This document shows, piece after piece, positions 56,438-64,000 of a stretch of 64,000 bases of DNA. Location: contig JASWHV010000019.1 of assembly GCA_030760725.1 (NCBI GenBank), positions 36,521,944 to 36,585,943 of the forward strand, in the 5' to 3' direction. The stretch is from Neostapfia colusana (taxonomy: Eukaryota; Streptophyta; Magnoliopsida; Poales; Poaceae). Position numbers and translations under genes: made by a program. Every line of letters begins with the position of its first letter. The first letter of the stretch is position 1. The notes under the pieces are model-generated. The model was not told the DNA's origin. It saw only the letters and a list, made by a program, of their open reading frames with translations, and ran no database searches.

Positions 56438-57382
56438 CTACTCGGAGTAGAGCTCGACCTCCTGTGGGTCGTCCTCCTCCGGTACTTCTGCTGGTGGCTC
56501 TGGATCTACCACCTCTTCCCCCATTCCGGGTTCTTCCATTGCTGGAAGACCCAAGACCACCGGTATGCCCAACACCGGGGGCACGAGGTCCTGCAATGCA
56601 TGCACCTCGTCCATAGCCTGGTTGTAGTCCTCTTCCCAGCCTTGTCCTTCCTCGATGGCGTCGTCCCGCTCTTGAGCAAGGTCCTCATTCTGCTGGGTTA
56701 GGGTCTGCACCAGCTCTTGCAACGCCGCGATGTCAACACGGCCCTTCTTCTTTACCTTCTTCAGACGACGCAACTGATTGTGTTGTTCATTCAGTCGCTT
56801 GATCGTCGGAAGGAGCACATTGCGGAGTGCACTGTGAGCACCCTCGAAATGATCTCCACGGCTTGTGCTCTCCTTGAGCTTGGTGGCGAGATGCTCCGTA
56901 TGAACAGCTTGGCTGTCCATCACAGCGTTTCCCGCCCTCATTTGGAGACTGAGATTTGCCTCCGCGGGGTTGTACCTTGGGCAACTCGGGTCTGTTGCCT
57001 CCAGGTACCTTTCTTCCCACACATGTTGAGCTCGCCCCTCCACCGGAACGAGTGCGTATGGTGTGCCCTCCATGGCCTGCACGTGTAGTTGGCAGAAGCG
57101 TGACATGGTGTCACGGGCTGCCACTTGCCACATCCCTTCCGGTTGTCTTCCTCTCACCGTGACGGTGAATGGCACCCAACCGGGTGGCGTAGGTCCTGCG
57201 GGAACCTCGACATGGATCATCCACGTCTTGCTCCCCTCTTCGCCTTCCTCCTTGGCGAAGTATTGCGGCATCTGGTTATACCCGAAATATTGGAGCATTT
57301 GCCCCAATGCTTCCGGGTAGCCGCTACGGTCAGAACAGTGGGAAACTACCCACCCGTTCTCCAACCGTTTATCTGCTGCCAT
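56438..57382 (-). CDS. ORF0 protein of chromovirus E, intact
   Basis: 314 codons, start to stop, first after the leader. Residues 1-110 form a compact part with aromatic residues (MLQYFGYNQMPQYF, then a VEVPAGPTPPGWVPFTVTV strand-rich stretch). Residues about 110-185 include the AARDTMSRFCQLHVQ block, which parallels ADAAWDALTRL in A's ORF0. Residues 190-265 are rich in Q, L, E and K with a heptad-like pattern (coiled coil likely), and the last 45 are acidic. No transmembrane or catalytic motif is seen. Extra ORFs ahead of gag are known from grass chromoviruses, but no function is established that I know of. The ATG at 57382 follows TATTTTTACAG directly. Confidence 0.8.
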   Translation of the reverse strand: MAADKRLENGWVVSHCSDRSGYPEALGQMLQYFGYNQMPQYFAKEEGEEGSKTWMIHVEVPAGPTPPGWVPFTVTVRGRQPEGMWQVAARDTMSRFCQLHVQAMEGTPYALVPVEGRAQHVWEERYLEATDPSCPRYNPAEANLSLQMRAGNAVMDSQAVHTEHLATKLKESTSRGDHFEGAHSALRNVLLPTIKRLNEQHNQLRRLKKVKKKGRVDIAALQELVQTLTQQNEDLAQERDDAIEEGQGWEEDYNQAMDEVHALQDLVPPVLGIPVVLGLPAMEEPGMGEEVVDPEPPAEVPEEDDPQEVELYSE

Positions 57383-58642
57383 CTGTAAAAATATATTTGA
57401 GAAATGTCAAATATTTATTTAAACAGTAAACCATTGAGTTATAACATAAGATATGTCATTGAACCCATAACACTTGGAAACATAGTTCAAATTCTTAACC
57501 AAATTTGACTGCTGATCTGCTGTTACCATGACAGCCCTGACCAGTTTCCATATCAATCTGATTTAGGCCAGGTTAAAAGCAAAACCAATCCTGGAGCTCA
57601 ACATCAAAGTTAAAGTTAACTTCAATAGCTTTCCAGAAAGTATTTGGTTGGCCTAAGATCTGCTCTGGTTCAAAAGTTATGAGATGTCAAAGTTAACAGA
57701 ATTTCTGGAAACAATTGGACAGCACCTCCCTGCTTTAGGTACTGATTTGATCCAAGAATCCCAGTTAATTCTGTTCCTAATCTGACAAAACTTTCTGTTA
57801 CAAAGTTGTAACCCATCTCATAATCTTTCCAGAACTACATCATTTTCTATTTTTGGATTTTTATGCAGGAAGTTATGCTTAATTTACAGAGAGTCTACGG
57901 AGAGTCTTTGCTCCGTCCTGTTTTCTGGACAGTTTCAACTCTGCTGCATTTTTCGGGTGGTTAAGGGACGAAACACCTCTGGAACTCAACAGAAAAGTTG
58001 TAAAGCTCCTCCAAAGCTTTCCAGAAATGTACCATGCGACATCAACCTCGAAAGAACTCAACCTCTAACCTCTGATTAACTTCAGCCTTAATTTAGCTGG
58101 AAACAGAGTGCTCTGTCCTTAACATCCTATAAGTTGAAAGCTTGTTAACTTTGAATATCCTGTTCAAGGGAAGGAGTTACATCAAGTTTTACTACTTTGG
58201 ATCAAAACCTTCAAATTTTTAAATGAAGTTGTTCATTTTGTTGGGTGTGACGTCGAGGCGTCACCAGATTATGTCGGTACTACGTCCTCACAAAGGAAAA
58301 ACCTATACCGGACTTAGCCGGCGTCGTTAGTTCAGTGGCACTACTCGTCACTCGCACACGGATACTATACGTCTACCGTTTCGTGGTAAGGCTACCTGCA
58401 GAAATTCAACCAATCATCAGACTCGGCTGCACACCGAGCCCGGAATCCATACAGTTGGTACATCCGGCCGTCATCACTCGCCCGGATGTTCTCAAGCCAA
58501 ACACGCCTTGAGTTACGTGTTCACGTTTCAGACCACGTGACGGGGTCTCCCATGTTGCACCACGCACGCCAGGGACAGACGTTGCTCGAATACCCCAAAC
58601 GACATGAAGAGTCGTAGAGGATACTAAAGCGGATCGGGTTAC
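57383..58642 (-). other. E leader, possible intron
   Basis: 1260 nt on the minus strand from GGCAG|GTAACC (donor-like, conserved in D at 38228) to ATTTTTACAG| at the ORF0 ATG. 57383-58240 is AT-rich and D-like. 58260-58640 matches D's 38280-38640 region. No coding region. Splicing is inferred. Confidence 0.4.
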
Positions 58643-58867
58643 CTGCCACCCGTGGGGCTCCACCCTTCAGCTTGTGCGCACTGGTGGACAGCGCTTACGT
58701 GCACCCCCCAAGACATGAACGTCCCGAGATGCACGATTTTCCGACATAACAAATAGGTTACTAAGCCACTTTCTATATACTAATAACATCCTTATACGGG
58801 CTACTAACTCGTTCCTCACTGGATTTTTGAAAAGGGAGACCTTTGTACTGTGTTAAACCTCAAGCGA

Positions 58868-58879
58868 GCTCTGATACCA
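58868..58879 (-). promoter_or_regulatory. E primer-binding site (tRNA-iMet)
   Basis: TGGTATCAGAGC on the minus strand, 3 nt from the 5' LTR edge. Confidence 0.93.
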
Positions 58880-58882
58880 CGC

Positions 58883-61800
58883 TGACACGACCCCACTGGT
58901 CCTGTCGAGCCAGGATCACGCTGAGGGGTGCTGCGTTGCACAGCACCGTATAACACACGTCAAAGGTACAAAGCGGAAGCGGAAGCTTTATTACATAAAC
59001 AAGTTTATTAACATGTTTACATCAAAATAAGTTTAGTCCACACTCGCGGGCGTAGACTAAGCATCAAGTGCACGTTCAGCCCTCGAACGTGTCCTTGCTA
59101 GCACACACGCACACTAACTCTGCGGCGTGCACGACTCCCACTCGACGGGGTTCCCCTCCTGGGGTTCCGTCTCCTCTTCGGGAGTCCCTTCCTCATAGAA
59201 CCCTGCAAAAGCTTCAAACACAAGCAGTGAGCACGAAGGCTCAGCAAGTCTGACCCGTCTCACCTAAACATGGAACTTCTACATGAGGGTGATGGGTTGC
59301 ATGAGGTAAAAATCATTTGCAAGGACTCACCTAATTAGTAGAACCTTACTTTCAAGTTTTAGCAGCAGGTTGTGGAGAACTTTATGCTAAGACACATGAG
59401 AGAGCCGCAATCAAACAAGAAACGCATTTCTCTCATGTACTTTGCCCAAAGTTGAAAAGAACTTTAGTTAGCACTAAGCTACAGCATATCATTAACAATC
59501 AATGTCCAGCTTTCAATCAGCAACATTTTAACATGTAACTAGCCTATTCTTTCTACGTCACGGTACAGTGAACAAGTGGTACTCACTGACCGCGAGGGAC
59601 GGCGATTATAATCGATTTACACCTGCAGGGTTACCCGAACAACCCGTCACGTACGCCCGTACTCGATGTTGCCTACAACAACCATCACGGACGCCGTACG
59701 CGACTACCTTTCACCCGTTAGCCAAATATTGAACCGGTCCCATCGTCCCGAGCAAGAGGTCCCTGCACGCGCATCTCTGTGCCGCCAGCTGATTTACACC
59801 TCGAGCTCTCAACCTACCCTCTGAACGACGGGCAATGCCTCAACACCCAGCTACCCGAGTTACATCAGTTTCCCGGTTCCCATATAGCCGGTAGGTCTTC
59901 GGTACTGTTCTAGCTTGTTCAACAGGCCCGCACACGGCTCGGTCCTCAATCGACACAAGCGGAGCTACAGCACACAGGCCCCAGAGTCCTGCTGCCCTTA
60001 CTCTCCGCTCGGTCTCATTTTCTTACCATGTGTTTCATGTGCTATCTCTACCCGAGCAATGTGCCTCTAGCCTATTCTCGCGAGTAGTTCCAACTACTCG
60101 ACTTGTACCGAATCCTACTCTATTCTAGCAATGCAGTGGCTAACGAGGTTTTCAATCCTAAACCCAACCCATGGTTCTCTTGGCTGTGCAGTTGGGTTTC
60201 CAATCAAGACTCTAATGCAACGAACAAAAGGGAAACAAGTATGTGCTCAAAACAATAAAATTTGTAAAAAGGTTAATGCAAACCGGGGCTTGCCTTGCTG
60301 CTCTTGGTCGTAGGCTAGCTGTTCCTCCGGAGTAACGAAGTCTAGGACTTCGGGTTCCTCCTCGACCTTAGCGACTACATGATAAGAACAATGTATGTAT
60401 TAATTTAGAGGCCTTTGTATTAACTTTGAAGTTGTGAAGCCTATAACCCTTACTAGACAGACCTAATGACTGTGAAACTTTTACTGTGGCTTGGTTACAA
60501 CCTAAACAAAGACTTGGTCAAGTTTTAGTTGCAGCAAAGCTCATTTGAGCCCTCCACAAATAATTATGTCCTTGACCTTAATTGGAACTCTTAGGGTGTT
60601 CTAGGGATTTTCAGGAGACAAACTATGACTTTCTGAAAACTAGATTTTCAGAGGGTTCTACTGGAGTTTGTCTCACTTAATTTGGAAGTCTCTAACTAAA
60701 GATATGAGCTAAACAATTTCAGAGAAAATCCTGAAAATGTTTCTGAACATTTTCTATTTTCTCTGGAACAGTTTTACTAATCACATCATTAGGTGGACTA
60801 AATGAGCTCAAATGGATCTGAAATTTTTATGGTAGTTCAAGGATATTTTGGTGAACATCTCAGCAAAATTTCAGGATTTTCCTCCAAAGGATTCTCCAGT
60901 TAAAATTCCTAACAGTTTAAACATTAAGGAATTAATTCTGGAGAATTAAGGAATTTCATGAAGTGAAACTTGATTTTCTGGAAAGTACTCAGAGAGCTGA
61001 ATCCAGCAAAATTTGATTCACTCAATTTGGAGCTTTCTAGCCAAAGTTATAAGGATTTGAAGTTTGAAGGAAATCTGAAAATCGGGGAAAAGTTAAAACC
61101 CGCGCGTGGGCCCAGGGGACACGCGTCGCACGCCGAAGCGACAGCACACCGCGGCCCACAAGGCTTTTGCGCGCCAGCACACCCGATCCCGGCCGCAGCC
61201 GGATCCCGATTCAAAATATCGGCCGCTGACAGCTGGGGTCCACCCCCTTCTTCAACCTCGCGACACCCGCGCCCCGCCGCCGAGGGACCTCGCCGGAGAG
61301 CTCGCCGCTGGCTGCTGTACCGCTCCAAACTTCTTGATTCTGGCCGCCCCTGCCTACTTTTACTTGGGGAACATGATCCGAGGGTCAGCTGCTCATGACA
61401 ACGGCCGGAGCATGGTCGGCGACGAGCCGCCATATCGGAACGACTTCGGCCATGTCGGCTGATGCTCCTAGTGCCTCAGCTACTTGGGAAATCGGTCGGG
61501 GAGCATCAGTGGACCTCAGAGAAGGTCGACATGAACTCGGGGCAGCTCGGGGAAGGCCCGAAATAGGTCCTCACCGTGCGCCCGATACCCCCCCGTGCGT
61601 TCCGCCATTAGTAGACCTTGAATTACGCCGGGCACAGAAGTTCTCCGGCCCAGAGTTGTGAAGGCAACTTGTGCGTCACCGTGTCTAGTTCGTGTGGGAG
61701 TGGCCTGAGGCCCTCTAATCCTTTCTAGAGCACGAATTAAACAGAATCGTACCCGAAGGTCGTTCTGCACACAGAAAGGGGAAAAGTGGAAATTCGCCGC

Positions 61801-62929
61801 CGGTGAGCAACCACTCGAGCTGTGGCTCGGGGGTGAGCAGCACCGGTCACTTGCGCGTCCAAGGGTGCCTTGGCTCGGGCGTGACAACGCCCAGGTTGGG
61901 CTGTCCACGAGAGCCCGAGGTGCGGCGGTTTCCAGTTCCGAGTTTGATCTTTCGGCACAGCCGATATCACTCGGTTTCAATCGATTTCTATCAATGGGAA
62001 GGATGGAGGATGGTTGCTAGTACCTTGCTGGGACCTTGGAATGGAAAGATGGAGCTGCGATCGGCTTGATCAAGCAGGAACTCGAGCGCTAGTGATGGCA
62101 GTGGGAAAAGCAGTCGCGCACGCCGGTAGCTCGGGGAAATGGTGACTGAAGCACGCCGGGGGGGGAATAAATAGCCCGGCCGGCTGGTCTCCGGCTTGGG
62201 GCACGCAGCAGGAGCTGGCGCCGGCTGCCCCCTTCGGTGGCGCGCGCGCACAGCTGCCGGGAACCGACTGAACTGTGTTTCAGTCGGTTTGCTTGGAGGC
62301 TGAGGCTGACATGTGGGTCCCACTCCTCTTTTAACCTCTGAAATTTACTCCTAACAGCTGTGGTAAACAGTGAACCCTATTCTATCCTTGGCAATTCAAA
62401 TTATTCACCCAAGAGCCATTTGAATTGATCAAAGTTCAAATGAGGTTTGGTTTGAATGAATTTCAGCACAAGTGCAGTTTGAAATTCAAATAAAGTTTGA
62501 ATTTCTCCCCCTTAGCTCATGTCAAGATCAACTCCAAATGGAGTGAAAATTGGTGTGTGAGCTCACAAAAATGTGCTGAGCAAGAATATGCCTTCCACTT
62601 TTAAATTCAGTGGGTGAAAACAGTTTGAATTTGAATATGGTTTCAAACTGCCCTCTTCCTAACTATACCCAAAATGACCTCAAAAAGGTTTTGAATTTGG
62701 GTGGAACTTGGCATGGACATCCTTAGCAAAGTGTAGGAGTTTTCATATGTCCAGCCCATCTATATCACATGTGGGAAGTACCACTTTTGCAATGTGTGAG
62801 TTTGTTCCCTAATGAGCATGTTGATAATTGTTACTTGCTCTTTATTTGTGTTCATCATTCTTCCTCAAATGAGGTGTGTGGTGTGGTGATGAACACTGCA
62901 AATGAGTGTCAAAAACTGAGGCCCTTACA
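58883..62929 (-). repeat. E 5' LTR
   Basis: 4047 bp, collinear with the 3' LTR without gaps. Differences I see lie near 59329, 59909, 60144, 60313, 60661, 60785-60787 and 61094. Confidence 0.96.
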
Positions 62930-64000
62930 CCTAAGAACTTCATTCTATAACTTATTTCCATTACATGCTATAAAACATGTGCCTATGCATTTCAATAGGA
63001 ACCACAACGAAGGGGATTCAAAGGAGTGATTCATTAAAGTGGATCAAGCTCCGGAGAATCAAGGGTTGATCAGAAAGGACACTAACTGATTATATACAAC
63101 TACCCTGCAAAACAGGCAAGCTCCGGTTTGCATTTAACAGCTGTTAAGTTTTTATTTTGTATTCACTTTCGGTTAAAATATGAATTGTGCATTAGGTCTA
63201 GTGTTTGATACTCCTCTTACATAACCAAATGAACCCATGGAGTATTGGGTAGGTGTCTTTACACCGTGTAGAACTGCCATGCTTAGTAAGGTTCGGTAGA
63301 AGTCGAGTGGTGAGATGCTACTCGCAGGTTCAGGAACAACAGGGGCATACGGGATTGGTTCAAAAATTAATTAGCAAGTTAAAGTTGAGTCCGGAAGGTT
63401 GTAGGGGCAGCAGGACATAGGGGCCTGGGTGCTATAGACCTGTCCATGTCGGTCAAGGACCGATCCGTATGCGGACCTGTTGAACAAGTATGAGTTATGT
63501 ACCGGACTCATGCTGGTATTATGGGACCCAGTAAACCGATGTACCTCTGGAAGCTGTCGTTGGGCCTTTTCAGGTCGCCTCAGGCGGACGGCCGGTGTGC
63601 AGTATGTGGGGAACATTCTCATGACATCTCATGTCGGTAGGTGCACCATGAGAGTGGCTACTGTACGGGGCGACTTGATCGATTCAACGGGGGTGAAACG
63701 GGAGAAAGGCTGCCACGTACGACATCAGTGATGGTTGCTGTAGGCAACATTGAGTACGGGCGTACATGTCGTGTAGTCCAGGTGTTATTGATTCGAATCA
63801 CCATCGCTCGCGGAATGGACCGAGCATACTTGTTCTCACAGTCGTGACGTAGTAAGAACTTGCATGAGGAAGGAACTAATCACATTGATTTGAAGTTACA
63901 CTATCTTTATTATGCATCATTGATGAATAGCTAGTGCAAACTCGATTCTTTTATGCCGTGAGCAATTTATATCGGGGGAAAGCGTTTCTTGTTTCATTGT
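62930..64000 (+). repeat. D 3' LTR, second part, cut by window end
   Basis: It begins with the second copy of the CCTAA target duplication. 63431-64000 matches D's 5' LTR at 36890-37400. 63060-63170 matches the reverse complement of about 590-700 in the first LTR of the window. No gene. Confidence 0.85.

Larger units (their letters stand above)
47494..62929 (-). mobile_element. Chromovirus E, complete and young, 15,436 bp
   Basis: LTRs of identical length (4047 bp) at 47494-51540 and 58883-62929, with a perfect 5-bp target duplication CCTAA at 47489-47493 and 62930-62934. On the minus strand the order is 5' LTR, primer-binding site, leader, ORF0, gag-pol, polypurine tract, 3' LTR. Comparing the LTRs by eye I count 8 substitutions and no indels, about 0.2 percent. 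At the often-used grass LTR rate of 1.3e-8 per site per year this gives under 100,000 years. Both coding regions are open from start to stop, so it may be autonomous. It is inserted into D's 3' LTR, a relative, in opposite orientation. Confidence 0.96.

Overview
This window is a block of nested LTR retrotransposons from a plant nuclear genome, most likely a grass. I base the grass call on long Ty3/Gypsy chromoviruses with an extra ORF ahead of gag (as known from rice and other Poaceae), their GC-rich promoter-proximal LTR segments, and a Cassandra-type 5S-derived LTR. I see no host protein gene, no tRNA gene and no prokaryotic feature. Nearly every base can be assigned to an element or a fragment of one. 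Element letters A-G are mine.

Layout. 1-4139: partial LTR of a minus-strand chromovirus cut by the window edge. 4140-5937 and 11165-about 11920: remnant of a Tat-like Gypsy gag (minus), split by a 5.2-kb Ty1/Copia element at 5938-11164 (plus). 11939-13034: ORF0 and leader of chromovirus A (minus), whose 5' LTR (13035-15628) also serves as the 3' LTR of chromovirus B (15629-20034, minus). 20035-21549 and 32305-32334: a Copia-like LTR (G, plus) split by complete but defective chromovirus F (21550-32304, minus). 32341-32695: a 56-bp tandem array. 32696-36865: chromovirus C (plus, same family as A and B), broken in reverse transcriptase. 36890-47493 and 62930-64000: chromovirus D (plus), with a leader duplication and a Cassandra solo LTR. 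47494-62929: chromovirus E (minus), a young insertion into D's 3' LTR, with 4047-bp LTRs, a perfect CCTAA target duplication, an intact 314-codon ORF0 and an intact gag-pol of about 1518 codons.

How the parts work together. Each element has the retrotransposition cassette: LTR promoter, tRNA-iMet primer-binding site, gag, protease, reverse transcriptase, RNase H, integrase, then polypurine tract and LTR. In the chromoviruses the order is ORF0, gag-pol, with a C-terminal chromodomain-like tail that presumably directs integration to chromatin. Only E looks able to code for the whole set; the others carry nonsense codons, frameshifts, deletions or broken protease active sites.

The most interesting pattern is a repeated splice-signal layout. 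In every chromovirus where I can see an ORF0 or gag start, the ATG sits at or 1 nt after a pyrimidine-rich tract ending in AG. In A, C and F, a CCTAG|GTAGAA donor-like site lies 27-28 nt after the primer-binding site. This suggests a leader intron and a choice between two acceptors, giving ORF0 and gag-pol their own mRNAs. This is an inference from sequence and needs transcript data.
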